Positions 8,256-16,341 of a stretch of 64,000 nucleotides of DNA are shown in pieces. Position numbers and translations under genes: made by a program. The stretch covers positions 1 to 64,000 of the forward strand of contig JAUNGC010000002.1 in the NCBI GenBank assembly GCA_030524745.1. Reading direction: 5' to 3'. Each line of letters starts with the position of its first letter. The first letter of the stretch is position 1. The DNA comes from Eubacteriales bacterium (GTDB lineage Bacteria; Bacillota; Clostridia; Lachnospirales; Lachnospiraceae). Under the pieces are notes generated by a model, which made no database searches, was not told the DNA's origin, and saw only the letters and a list, made by a program, of their open reading frames with translations.

Positions 8256-8336
8256 ATGGCCGGTTTTAATGTTGTAACCACCATAATCCTGGTGATTATT
8301 GCCGCGGTTGCATTTGACACAAGTAGAAAGAAATAA
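8256..8336 (+). CDS. 26-residue hydrophobic membrane peptide
   Basis: AAAGGAG at 8241-8247 precedes ATG 8256 by eight bases. The peptide has one hydrophobic helix (about residues 5-18) and ends D-T-S-R-K-K. It resembles the peptide at 8087 in size, topology and basic end but not closely in sequence. It is 48 bp before the radical SAM gene. Function unknown; it could be a helper of membrane enzymes or, less likely, a peptide substrate. Confidence 0.65.
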   Translation: MAGFNVVTTIILVIIAAVAFDTSRKK

Positions 8337-8384
8337 GTTTTATGTCCCGGCATACATAAGAAAATAAGAAAAGAGGACAAAAGA

Positions 8385-9755
8385 ATGGCACTGAAAGAGA
8401 AAGCACAGGCCTTTGCGGTTAAGAAGGCGTTGGAATACATGGATAAAGATCCGGAAACAAATATTCCGAAGCTGTTAGACTGGTTTGATGCATTTGATAT
8501 AAAGGGTACGCTGGCCGGACAGAGAAAAGCGGTACGGCAGGTAGTGGAGAATCCCGACAGCAACTGGTATAAGCTGGTCATGAGTTTATGGCAGGATATC
8601 GATCCGGGCGTGCGCGACACCTTGTTCGAGAACTTCGTCATCAATGCGGCGTTGCTGGGGTATCAGCGGCAGTGCGAGAACAGGGAAAAATATAACTGCA
8701 ATATTCCCTGGGCGATCCTGATGGACCCTACCAGCGCCTGCAACCTTCATTGTACCGGATGCTGGGCGGCGGAATACGGCAATCATATGAACCTGACCTA
8801 TGAAGAAATGGACAATATCGTGACTCAGGGCGTGGAACTTGGCACCTATGTCTATCTGTTTACAGGCGGGGAACCTCTGGTGCGCAAAAAGGATATCATC
8901 CGCCTTTGCGAAGACCATCCGGACTGCGTGTTTTCCACCTTTACCAACGGAACGCTGATCGATGAAGCCTTTGCGGATGAAATGCTGCGGGTGAAAAACT
9001 TTGTGCCCGCCATCAGCATTGAGGGCTTTGAAGAAGCCACGGATTCCAGAAGAGGGGACGGTACCTATCAGAAGATCATTCGCGCCATGGAGATTTTAAA
9101 GCGCAAAAAGCTGCCCTTCGGCATTTCCTGCTGCTATACCTCGGCAAATGCGGAGGTGATCGGCAGAGAGGAATACTTTGACTATATGGTGGAACTGGGA
9201 GCAAAATTCGCCTGGTTCTTTACATACATGCCGGTGGGAAAGGGGGCGGTGACGGATCTGATCGCAAAGCCTGAGCAGCGGGAAATGATGTACCACAAGA
9301 TCCGGGAATACAGAAGCACGAAGCCGCTCTTTACGGTGGATTTCTGGAACGACGGGGAATATGTGGGAGGCTGCGTGGCAGGAGGAAGATATTACTGTCA
9401 CATCAACGCCAACGGCGATATCGAGCCCTGCGCGTTCATTCACTATTCGGATTCCAACATCCGGGAAAAGACCCTGCTGGAAGCTTACCGGTCGGGATTG
9501 TTCATGGGATACCATGATAACCAGCCCTTCAACGAGAACATGCTGCGCCCCTGCCCGGTGCTGGACAACCCCGTAAGGCTGACGGCGCTGGTGGAGAAGA
9601 GCGGCGCAAAGAGCACGGATTACCAGAACTTAGAGAGCGCGAAGGAATTTTCAGATAAATGCGAAGAAGCTGCGGCGAACTGGGCTCCGGTGGCAGACAG
9701 ACTCTGGTGTTCCTGCGGAAAGGGGTGCATCCGAAAGGATATCAAGCTGAATTAA
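8385..9755 (+). CDS. Radical SAM protein with Cys-rich C-terminus
   Basis: 456 residues. An alpha-helical N-terminus of about 105 residues precedes the radical SAM core, whose iron-sulfur motif is C-N-L-H-C-T-G-C (Cys119, Cys123, Cys126). The S-adenosylmethionine-contact segment F-T-G-G-E-P follows. Additional cysteines (C-V-A-G-G-R-Y-Y-C, E-P-C-A-F, R-P-C, then C-S-C-G-K-G-C near the end) suggest an auxiliary cluster as in SPASM-type proteins. The arrangement resembles uncharacterised radical SAM proteins of gut Clostridia. It follows two tiny membrane peptides with short gaps and is probably in one transcript with them. The reaction is unknown. Confidence 0.85.
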   Translation: MALKEKAQAFAVKKALEYMDKDPETNIPKLLDWFDAFDIKGTLAGQRKAVRQVVENPDSNWYKLVMSLWQDIDPGVRDTLFENFVINAALLGYQRQCENREKYNCNIPWAILMDPTSACNLHCTGCWAAEYGNHMNLTYEEMDNIVTQGVELGTYVYLFTGGEPLVRKKDIIRLCEDHPDCVFSTFTNGTLIDEAFADEMLRVKNFVPAISIEGFEEATDSRRGDGTYQKIIRAMEILKRKKLPFGISCCYTSANAEVIGREEYFDYMVELGAKFAWFFTYMPVGKGAVTDLIAKPEQREMMYHKIREYRSTKPLFTVDFWNDGEYVGGCVAGGRYYCHINANGDIEPCAFIHYSDSNIREKTLLEAYRSGLFMGYHDNQPFNENMLRPCPVLDNPVRLTALVEKSGAKSTDYQNLESAKEFSDKCEEAAANWAPVADRLWCSCGKGCIRKDIKLN

Positions 9756-9805
9756 TATTTCGCAAACAATAACTTAACATTGTTTAAACAAAGCAATGCT
9801 ATGAT
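9752..9805 (+). promoter_or_regulatory. Shared upstream motif, copy B, with -10-like box
   Basis: TTAATATTTCGCAAACAA starts at 9752, overlapping the stop of the radical SAM gene. TATGAT lies at 9800-9805, again 48 bp from the motif start. It should drive the membrane genes at 9898 and 10314. Confidence 0.5.
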
Positions 9806-9897
9806 CCATTTATCAGATGGCGGCAAAACGATCAAAAGCTGCTAAAAGAAAATAGTAAGACATATGCCCCTTGAGGGGAGAAAGGCAGGAAACTGTA

Positions 9898-10266
9898 ATG
9901 AAGAAAAGTACATTTGTGGCAATGGTTTTGGGAACGGTAGGAGGCATCCTGTTTGCGCTGGGGATGTGTATGGCGCTGGTGACAGAGTGGAATGCGTTCC
10001 GGCAGGGAATTATCGTGGGCGTGATCGGAGTGATCGTATTGCTGATCACAGCGCTTGTGTGGAGAAAAATGGAGCATAAGGCGCCGATCAGACCCTCTGA
10101 AAAAACGGTGGGGGCTACGCTGCTTGGCCTTGCGGGAGCATTATTGCTGGGCGTCGGAATGTGTCTGACCATGGTATGGAGCCAGATGGTCATTGGCATT
10201 GTCATCGGCCTTGTGGGAATCGTGCTCCTCCTCTGCCTCATTCCTTTCATCAAGGGGCTGAAATAA
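9898..10266 (+). CDS. Four-helix membrane protein, unknown function
   Basis: 122 residues in two similar halves. Each has a hydrophobic hairpin with the pattern G-x-x-L-x-x-G-M-C-x-x-x-V followed by a glycine-rich helix (I-I-V-G-V-I-G-V-I-V and M-V-I-G-I-V-I-G-L-V-G-I-V). The halves look like an internal duplication joined by a basic loop (W-R-K-M-E-H-K). I do not recognise the family. Start ATG 9898 follows GGCAGGA. It is the first gene after motif B and is followed 47 bp later by the next membrane gene. Confidence 0.7.
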   Translation: MKKSTFVAMVLGTVGGILFALGMCMALVTEWNAFRQGIIVGVIGVIVLLITALVWRKMEHKAPIRPSEKTVGATLLGLAGALLLGVGMCLTMVWSQMVIGIVIGLVGIVLLLCLIPFIKGLK

Positions 10267-10313
10267 CCGGAAGAGATCCGATACGCAGAGGAAGAAAAAA
10301 GGAGAAAAAGGAA

Positions 10314-10823
10314 ATGCCTTTTGTCGGATATGAATACAAGGAGGTCACAGTTCCAAAGGAACAGGCCTCCATGTATATTGACTGCTACGAAAACTTCGGC
10401 TGGGAGCCGGATGAAAATATTGTGGCGACGGAAGGACACAATTATATAACGGTACGCATGAAGCGGGACAGAAAGATCATCAATAAGATGGAACTGACCC
10501 GCCTGCAAAATCATTTTGAGGCATGCGCAAAGGAAATTGATGCAATGGAAAAGTCGAAAACCTCTGCGGCCACGGTATATGCGCTGGTAGTGGCGGTTAT
10601 CGGGACTGCATTTCTGGCCGGCTCTACCTTTGCCGTTACCCATGAACCGCCGCTTATCTGGTTGTGTATTCTGCTGGCTATACCGGGATTTATCGGGTGG
10701 ATTCTGTCGTATTTTATCTATAACCGGATTGTCAGACGGAGCATACAGAAGATACAGCCGCTGATCGAAGCAAAGAAAGAAGAAATCTATGAGATCTGCG
10801 AAAAAGGAAACAGTTTGCTGTAA
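10314..10823 (+). CDS. Membrane protein with cytoplasmic N-terminal domain, unknown
   Basis: 169 residues. The first 80 are soluble (Y-E-Y-K-E-V-T-V-P and Y-E-N-F-G-W-E-P, then a basic helix). Two transmembrane helices follow (about residues 85-107 and 117-140), then a charged C-terminal helix. Start ATG 10314 is chosen because AAAGGA stands just before it; a longer frame from 10161 overlaps the previous gene and has no site. It is probably co-transcribed with 9898. No family recognised. Confidence 0.72.
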   Translation: MPFVGYEYKEVTVPKEQASMYIDCYENFGWEPDENIVATEGHNYITVRMKRDRKIINKMELTRLQNHFEACAKEIDAMEKSKTSAATVYALVVAVIGTAFLAGSTFAVTHEPPLIWLCILLAIPGFIGWILSYFIYNRIVRRSIQKIQPLIEAKKEEIYEICEKGNSLL

Positions 10824-10831
10824 GACGGAGT

Positions 10832-10885
10832 TTAATACTTCAGAAACAAAAATCAAACATTATGAAAATAAAAGGATGATACCCT
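10832..10885 (+). promoter_or_regulatory. Shared upstream motif, copy C
   Basis: TTAATACTTCAGAAACAA starts at 10832, nine bases after the preceding stop. TACCCT occupies the place of the -10 box at 10880-10885, 48 bp from the motif start; the box itself is weaker than in copies A and B. It precedes the repeat protein at 10925. Confidence 0.45.
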
Positions 10886-10924
10886 GTATTCATCGAAACA
10901 AAAAAAGAAAAGGAGTCTAAAATC

Positions 10925-11197
10925 ATGGCAAAATCAAATTTTGTAAAAGCAAATGAAAAAATCGCTGAGGAGGTTGTAGGCGGATACAAGAAAATCGAAG
11001 AAGGAGTTGTGGGAGGCTATAAAAAGGTGGAAGAAGGCGCGGTCGGCGGATTCAATAAAGTGGTGGACAAATTCGTGGATAAGTTCCTTACCAGGGAAGG
11101 GGAATCCGTAGAAGAGGCGAGAGCGCGCCTGGAAGCGGAACAGAAGGCAAGAAGCGAAGCCGCTGCGGTAGCGCAGGAGCAGAGCAAAAGGATATGA
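10925..11197 (+). CDS. Small amphipathic repeat protein, unknown function
   Basis: 90 residues. Three near-identical units of about 11 residues read V-V-G-G-Y-K-K-I-E-E-G, V-V-G-G-Y-K-K-V-E-E-G and A-V-G-G-F-N-K-V-V-D-K. They would give an amphipathic or coiled structure. An acidic then Ala/Glu-rich helix follows. No signal peptide or transmembrane segment. Similar short proteins with such repeats occur in other Clostridia without assigned function. AAAAGGAG precedes ATG 10925. Its own motif C upstream suggests separate but coordinated transcription with the membrane genes. Confidence 0.75.
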   Translation: MAKSNFVKANEKIAEEVVGGYKKIEEGVVGGYKKVEEGAVGGFNKVVDKFVDKFLTREGESVEEARARLEAEQKARSEAAAVAQEQSKRI

Positions 11198-11358
11198 TCC
11201 CACTTATAAGGCAGGTGCAGAAAAAAGTGCAGCGCGCTTTTCCTCTGCGCCTGCCGTTGTCTTTTGGGTTCACGAAAAGTTCAATATGGCTTGCTTGCTT
11301 TTGTCCGCGTATCCGCATATAATAAAAAAGTAATATTTGAGGAAGAAAAGAGGCGATA

Positions 11359-12255
11359 TTGGTGTACAATCCTCAGCTTGAAACCTTTATCCGCGTTGCG
11401 GACGCCGGCAGCTTTAACAAGGCGGCGGAACAATCCTATATCACGCCTACGGCAGTTATCAAACAAATCAATCTGCTGGAAGCAGACCTGGATGTAAAGC
11501 TTTTTGAGCGTACCCATCGTGGCTTGAAGCTGACAAAGGCTGGAATGTCTTTATACAATGATGCAAAATATATCATTTCTTATTGCAGAGATTCCGTGAC
11601 GCGGGCAAGGAACGCCATGCAGGAAGATATCAATGTGATCCGCATTGGCGTTTCACCGATGACGCCTGCTCAGATTCTTGTGGAACTGTGGCCGAAAATA
11701 CATGAGGTCTGCCCGGAGATTAAATTCCAACTTGTTCCCTTTGAAAATACGCCGGAAAACGCAAAGGAAATTCTTGCCAACCTTGGGCAGAATATAGATG
11801 TGGTTGCGGGCATTTTTGATGAAACAATGTTTGGACTGCGTCAGTGCGCGGGATTTGAAATAGCGCGGGAGCCCCTTTGCTGTGCCGTTTCCGTGCAGCA
11901 TCATCTGGCCGGAAAAAACAGACTGACAGTTCAGGATTTGTATGGAGAAAATCTGATGTTGATTCATCGCGGCTGGAGCCACCATGTGGACAGCCTTCGT
12001 GACGATATATGGAAAAATCATAGCCAAATTAATATTGTCGATTTTGATTTTTATGACGTCGGTATTTTTAACCGTTGCGAGAGCAGCAATGATGTACTGA
12101 TGGCAGTGAGAACGTGGACGAGCGTTCATCCATTGCTGAAAATTATCCCGGTAGAGTGGGATCATTTCATTCCTTATGGTTTGCTTCACTCCCGGACACC
12201 GTCGGAAACAGTACGGCGTTTCCTGGCGGCAATTCAGACGGTACTGAATCGATAG
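11359..12255 (+). CDS. LysR-type transcriptional regulator
   Basis: 298 residues. The N-terminal winged helix-turn-helix (about residues 4-63: F-N-K-A-A-E-Q-S-Y-I-T then K-L-F-E-R-T-H-R-G-L) is followed by a periplasmic-binding-protein-like effector domain. The start is TTG 11359 or GTG 11362; both are close behind AAGAGGCG and no ATG is available. It stands alone ahead of the regulatory element at 12342 and the hydrolase-dehydrogenase operon, which it plausibly controls. The effector is unknown. It is one of three LysR genes or remnants among the redox operons (others at 16985 and 18276). Confidence 0.9.
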   Translation: MVYNPQLETFIRVADAGSFNKAAEQSYITPTAVIKQINLLEADLDVKLFERTHRGLKLTKAGMSLYNDAKYIISYCRDSVTRARNAMQEDINVIRIGVSPMTPAQILVELWPKIHEVCPEIKFQLVPFENTPENAKEILANLGQNIDVVAGIFDETMFGLRQCAGFEIAREPLCCAVSVQHHLAGKNRLTVQDLYGENLMLIHRGWSHHVDSLRDDIWKNHSQINIVDFDFYDVGIFNRCESSNDVLMAVRTWTSVHPLLKIIPVEWDHFIPYGLLHSRTPSETVRRFLAAIQTVLNR

Positions 12256-12280
12256 AGTAATTTTATATATGCCCGTTGTC

Positions 12281-12308
12281 TTTCCTGACCTGCGATACGG
12301 TCAGGAAA
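12281..12308 (+). terminator. Hairpin after the LysR gene, without a clear T run
   Basis: TTTCCTGACC at 12281-12290 pairs perfectly with GGTCAGGAAA at 12299-12308. It lies 25 bp after the LysR stop. The missing T run makes intrinsic termination uncertain; it may only protect the 3' end of the transcript. Confidence 0.5.
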
Positions 12309-12341
12309 CATAGAACCTTTAGGTATAAACTGGTGAACGAA

Positions 12342-12377
12342 TCGAGACTTCTGCGGAAGCCTCGATTTTTTTATACT
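12342..12377 (+). promoter_or_regulatory. Inverted repeat with -35/-10-like boxes, copy 3 of 3
   Basis: TCGAG at 12342-12346 pairs with CTCGA at 12361-12365, with an inner CTTC/GAAG pairing. TTCTGC at 12349-12354 is 17 bp before TATACT at 12372-12377. It lies between the LysR gene and the lipoprotein hydrolase at 12426. Confidence 0.6.
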
Positions 12378-12425
12378 GTAGACAGCAGATAACACAGAAA
12401 AGGTTGGTTAAGGAGAGATGCGCAG

Positions 12426-13508
12426 ATGAGGCAGGCGAGTGTAATGGGAATTTTGGCGACCCTGTTTATGACGGTTTTGACAGCCTGTGGAAATTCAGCC
12501 GAATCGAATCATTCCCAGGAGGTGCAGGATATGACATCGGACAGGATGGAGGCGGAACATGAAGAGGAGCATACAGACAATCCCGCGGCGGGGGATCTTT
12601 TTACCATTGATACCGCCATATCTGATGCCACAGGCGACCCTGCTTTCGGGGACTACGGACGGCTGATTTTTCCGGTGGATGACTGGTATTACAGTGGAGA
12701 TACGCTGGGAGATTTGCGACTGACCTATTACAGTAATATTGACCCGGATATGACGGTGGAAATCGTAAATTACATGAAAGAACATGCCGCTTCAGGCGAC
12801 GCCATCTTTTATGATATTTACACGGAGGAAGAAAAGGCGGCTGATCCGGAAAAAGAGGACACAGGGCTGTTCTTCTTCAAGGGAAATCCCGGCGAACGAT
12901 TCGCAGTCTGCAACGCGGGCGGGGCGTTTGCCTATGTGGGAGCCATGCATGATAGTTTTCCCCATGCGCTGGAACTTTCTAAACAGGGCTATAACGCTTT
13001 TGCGCTGATCTATCGCCCCGGAGCGCAGACGGCCTGTGAAGATCTGGCGCGGGCGATTCAGTTTATTTTTGAACACGCCGGGGAACTGGAAGTGAATACC
13101 GACGGCTATTCCCTGTGGGGAGGCAGCGCCGGAGCAAGAATGGCGGCATGGGTCGGTTCCTATGGAACGACAGCCTTTGGCGCCAATGATTTTCCGCAGC
13201 CTGCCGCAGTAATCATGCAGTATACAGGCTTAAGGGAATACAGAGAAGGCGATCCCGCCACTTTCGTGACGGTGGGAGAAAACGATGGGATCGCAAGCTG
13301 GCGCGTGATGAAGCAGAGGCTTGACGGCATGAGCGCTTTGGGAATTGACACGGAATTTCATTCCTATCCCGGGCTTTCCCATGGCTTTGGACTGGGAACC
13401 GGTACGGTGGCAGAAGGATGGATTGATGAGGCAATCGCGTTCTGGCAAAGGCAAGTCCATAAGGATGAATTTATAAAGGAGAACGAAAATGAACAACTTT
13501 ATTTTTGA
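12426..13508 (+). CDS. Alpha/beta hydrolase lipoprotein
   Basis: 360 residues. The lipoprotein signal ends L-T-A-C (about residue 20), followed by an acidic linker. The hydrolase domain has the elbow G-G-S-A-G with Ser234, an Asp in V-G-E-N-D-G and a His in S-H-G-F-G-L-G: a complete triad in the usual order. The H-G-G-type oxyanion motif of hormone-sensitive lipases is replaced by C-N-A-G-G-A-F. It probably cleaves esters outside the membrane. The stop overlaps the next start by 20 bp, so translation is coupled to the alcohol dehydrogenase, linking ester cleavage with aldehyde/alcohol conversion. Regulation is probably through the element at 12342 and the LysR at 11359. Confidence 0.85.
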   Translation: MRQASVMGILATLFMTVLTACGNSAESNHSQEVQDMTSDRMEAEHEEEHTDNPAAGDLFTIDTAISDATGDPAFGDYGRLIFPVDDWYYSGDTLGDLRLTYYSNIDPDMTVEIVNYMKEHAASGDAIFYDIYTEEEKAADPEKEDTGLFFFKGNPGERFAVCNAGGAFAYVGAMHDSFPHALELSKQGYNAFALIYRPGAQTACEDLARAIQFIFEHAGELEVNTDGYSLWGGSAGARMAAWVGSYGTTAFGANDFPQPAAVIMQYTGLREYREGDPATFVTVGENDGIASWRVMKQRLDGMSALGIDTEFHSYPGLSHGFGLGTGTVAEGWIDEAIAFWQRQVHKDEFIKENENEQLYF

Positions 13509-14658
13509 GAACGCAACGAAGGTCTATTTCGGAAAGGGCTGTGTGAAGGAGTACCTGGCCTGCCTTTCCGGCCATTACGGACAGACCGTCATGCTGGCTT
13601 ATGGAGGCGGGTCCGTTAAGAAAAACGGCGTCTACGAAGAGGTAACGGCCTGCCTGCAAAAAGCCGGACAAACCATCGTGGAGTTTTCTGGTATCGGGGC
13701 GAATCCCACCTATGAAAAGGTGATGGAGGGAGCGAGGCTGGCGCGGGAAAACAAGGTGGATTTGATTCTTGCCGTAGGCGGCGGCAGCGTCATGGACTGC
13801 TGCAAGGCTGTTTCTATGGCGGCGGTATATGACGGCGACGTCTGGAAGGATTTCTGGGCAAGCCCCGGCGTCATTGATTTTGAGCCGCTTCCCCTGGGCG
13901 CCATCGTCACGGCGGCCGGAACCGGCAGCGAGATGAACGGTGGAGCGGTCATTACCAACGAGAAACTGAAAATCAAGACCGGACGGGATTATCCCAAGTG
14001 CAATGCCAGGTTTGCTCTGATGGACCCCACCTATACTTACAGCGTTCCGAAGAAGCAGATGGTGTCCGGCGGCTTTGATATCCTGTCTCATATTATGGAG
14101 ACCTATTTCAGTGAACCTGATGAGGACAATGTGTCGGATGACATTTCCGAAGCGCTCATGCGCGGCGTCATCCGGGACCTGCGGGCGGCGATTCAGAACC
14201 CGGAGGATTACACGGCAAGAAGCAATCTGATGTGGGAGTCCACCATGGCGGAAAACCGCATCATCAAGCTGGGCAAACGGATGGATTTCGAGTGCCACCA
14301 GATGGAACACCAGCTTGGGGCTTATACCAACTGCAATCACGGCGCGGGGCTGGCGGTATTACATCCGGTCTATTACCGGCATATCTACAGGGACGGGCTT
14401 GAAAAATTCCAGAAGTTCGCCGTGAATGTGTGGGGAATTTCTCCGGAAGACAAAACCGGGGAAGAACTGGCCCGTGCCGGCGTGGAGACACTGGCGGATT
14501 TCATCAAAGAGATCGGGCTGCCCACAACTCTGCGGGAACTGGGCGTGAATGAATCCACTGATCTGAAAGCTATCGCAGATTCCTGCAATCTTGCTCCCGG
14601 CAGCTATAAGAAAATGACCTGCGAAGAAATCCTGAAAATTTTCCAGGAGTGCTATTAA
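13489..14658 (+). CDS. Iron-containing alcohol dehydrogenase (YqhD/BDH-like)
   Basis: 389 residues. The dinucleotide-binding part has A-Y-G-G-G-S-V near the N-terminus and V-G-G-G-S-V-M-D-C-C-K. The metal site is formed by D and H in G-G-F-D-I-L-S-H, H in H-Q-M-E-H-Q-L-G-A, and H in N-C-N-H-G-A-G. NADP preference is typical of this branch, which reduces aldehydes to alcohols. AAAGGAG precedes the start. The paralogue at 20128 is closely similar along its length, and the tail at 1018-1095 is a third copy in decay. It follows the hydrolase with coupled translation. Confidence 0.93.
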   Translation: MNNFIFENATKVYFGKGCVKEYLACLSGHYGQTVMLAYGGGSVKKNGVYEEVTACLQKAGQTIVEFSGIGANPTYEKVMEGARLARENKVDLILAVGGGSVMDCCKAVSMAAVYDGDVWKDFWASPGVIDFEPLPLGAIVTAAGTGSEMNGGAVITNEKLKIKTGRDYPKCNARFALMDPTYTYSVPKKQMVSGGFDILSHIMETYFSEPDEDNVSDDISEALMRGVIRDLRAAIQNPEDYTARSNLMWESTMAENRIIKLGKRMDFECHQMEHQLGAYTNCNHGAGLAVLHPVYYRHIYRDGLEKFQKFAVNVWGISPEDKTGEELARAGVETLADFIKEIGLPTTLRELGVNESTDLKAIADSCNLAPGSYKKMTCEEILKIFQECY

Positions 14659-14748
14659 GAAATATCATAAGAATATACCGTACGGTTTTGACCGCAGCGG
14701 CCGGCGCGCATAACAGCCGGACCCGCTGTCTGGTTCCTGCATGTTCAC

Positions 14749-14818
14749 GCAGTATGCGCATGGATTATACTGTATTGCCGATTCGGCATTGTACTTTTTT
14801 CGAGTTCCATTTTACAAT
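14749..14818 (+). promoter_or_regulatory. Promoter with adjoining dyad, copy 1
   Basis: TTGTAC at 14789-14794 and TACAAT at 14813-14818 are 18 bp apart. The perfect dyad TGCCGA-T-TCGGCA (14776-14788) touches the -35 box. A further string, GCAGTATGCGC, starts at 14749. All three parts recur at 17200-17269. The site of the dyad fits activation by a LysR-type protein. Confidence 0.65.
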
Positions 14819-14896
14819 CAATATGAAAACAGGGAATAAAATTTTCCGCTGCGTATGCCTATTCACTGTAAAAATAGCAAACAGGAGGACAATACA

Positions 14897-15466
14897 ATGT
14901 CAACAAGAAAAAATTTTGGAGCAAAGCCGTTACTTTTTCCCCAGCCGGTTTTGATTATCGGGACTTATGATGAAAACGGGAAGGCAAACGCTATGAACGC
15001 CGCATGGGGCGGTATTGTAGGCATGGATGAGATCATCATTGATCTTTCTCACCACAAAACTACCGAAAACCTGCTGGTAACGAAAGCCTTCACTGTGAGC
15101 CCGGCAGATGTGGAACACATGGCTGCCTGCGACTATGTAGGACTTATATCCGGAAGCAAAGAGCCGGAGAAAATGAAGAAAGCAGGCTTTACGACAACAA
15201 AGAGCAGCTTTGTCAATGCTCCGGTCATCAATGAACTGCCGGTGACATTGGAATGTGAACTTGTGAAAGTGATCGATGACAGTAAGTATCTGGGGCGGAT
15301 CGTCAATGTCAGTGTGGATGAACGGGTATTGGGCGAGGATGGAGAAATCAGCCTGGAATTGTTCAGTCCCATTACCTATGATACGGTGCATTACGGTTAT
15401 TACAGGTTGGGCGAACGGGTCGGAAATGCTTTCAAAGACGGGGCGCAGTTGATTTCCGGCAAATGA
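14897..15466 (+). CDS. Flavin reductase-like FMN-binding protein
   Basis: 189 residues of the FMN-binding split-barrel, flavin reductase-like family: L-I-I-G-T-Y-D-E-N-G-K-A-N-A-M-N-A-A-W near the start, the S-H-H-K-T-T-E-N segment, and a G-R-I-V-N-V strand later. Members transfer electrons with bound FMN or act as flavoredoxins in anaerobes. The start ATG 14897 follows ACAGGAGG; the longer frame from 14855 has no site. The stop overlaps an ATG (ATGA) and leads within 12 bp to the aldo/keto reductase, so one transcript from the promoter at 14789 is likely. Confidence 0.9.
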   Translation: MSTRKNFGAKPLLFPQPVLIIGTYDENGKANAMNAAWGGIVGMDEIIIDLSHHKTTENLLVTKAFTVSPADVEHMAACDYVGLISGSKEPEKMKKAGFTTTKSSFVNAPVINELPVTLECELVKVIDDSKYLGRIVNVSVDERVLGEDGEISLELFSPITYDTVHYGYYRLGERVGNAFKDGAQLISGK

Positions 15467-15477
15467 GGAGAATTCCT

Positions 15478-16335
15478 ATGGAGTATATTGCGTTGAATAA
15501 TGGGGTAAAGATGCCCCAGGAAGGGTACGGCGTGTTTCAGATACCGCCGGAGGAATGCGAAAGATGTGTCTCCGACGCGCTTTCTGTGGGGTACCGGCTG
15601 ATCGATACGGCCTCTTCTTATGGGAATGAGGAGGGCGTTGGAACTGCCGTCAGGAAATCCGGCGTCCCCCGTGAAGAACTATTCATTACGACGAAGCTGT
15701 GGGTGCAGGATACCAGCTATGAAGGGGCCAAAAGGGCCGCCGGGAGTTCTATGAAACGGCTGGGACTTGACTATCTGGATCTGTACCTGATCCATCAGCC
15801 GTTTGGAGATTATTATGGGGCGTGGCGCGCTATGGAAGAAATGTACCGGGAGGGAATGATCCGCGCCATCGGGGTCTGTAATTTCGACGAGGCCCGTCTG
15901 GTGGATCTGTGCGCGAACCATGAAATACAGCCGGCAGTCAATCAGGTGGAGATCCATCCGTTTCATCAGCAGACTTCCGCTATTCAAACCATGAGAAGAT
16001 ATAAAGTTCAGCCGGAAGCCTGGGGACCGCTTTCAGAAGGCCAGCGAAATATTTTCCGGCATCGTCTGTTGAGTAAAATTGCGGCCCGGTACGGAAAGAG
16101 TACGGCGCAGGTCATTTTGCGGTGGCATATCCAGCGGGGCGTCGTGATCATTCCAAAATCCGCCCGGAAGGAGCGGATGGAAGAAAATCTGAATATATGG
16201 GATTTTACCCTGGACAGCAAAGACATGGACGCGATTACGGCAATGGATATCGGGCACAGCGAGATTATCAACTATTATTCAGCCTGTACGGCAAAAGCGT
16301 TAAACGCCGCAAAAATTTATGAAGGAAGGAAATGA
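15478..16335 (+). CDS. Aldo/keto reductase (AKR5-like)
   Basis: 285 residues. L-N-N-G-V-K-M-P opens the barrel. The tetrad is D and Y in L-I-D-T-A-S-S-Y, K in T-T-K-L-W, and H in L-I-H-Q-P. The cofactor loop I-I-P-K-S-A-R-K-E-R is present. ATG 15478 is chosen because GAGGAG lies eight bases before it; the ATG at 15463 only overlaps the previous stop. It is related to the enzyme at 17340 and the broken gene at 5507, which indicates tandem duplication. It probably reduces aldehydes or keto compounds with NADPH. Confidence 0.92.
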   Translation: MEYIALNNGVKMPQEGYGVFQIPPEECERCVSDALSVGYRLIDTASSYGNEEGVGTAVRKSGVPREELFITTKLWVQDTSYEGAKRAAGSSMKRLGLDYLDLYLIHQPFGDYYGAWRAMEEMYREGMIRAIGVCNFDEARLVDLCANHEIQPAVNQVEIHPFHQQTSAIQTMRRYKVQPEAWGPLSEGQRNIFRHRLLSKIAARYGKSTAQVILRWHIQRGVVIIPKSARKERMEENLNIWDFTLDSKDMDAITAMDIGHSEIINYYSACTAKALNAAKIYEGRK

Positions 16336-16341
16336 AGAAGC

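Noticed and set aside
8087..8336. The two tiny peptides as classic RiPP precursors
   Set aside because: They lack a leader-core layout and modifiable core residues, and consist almost wholly of one hydrophobic helix. Kept only as a weak possibility in the findings.
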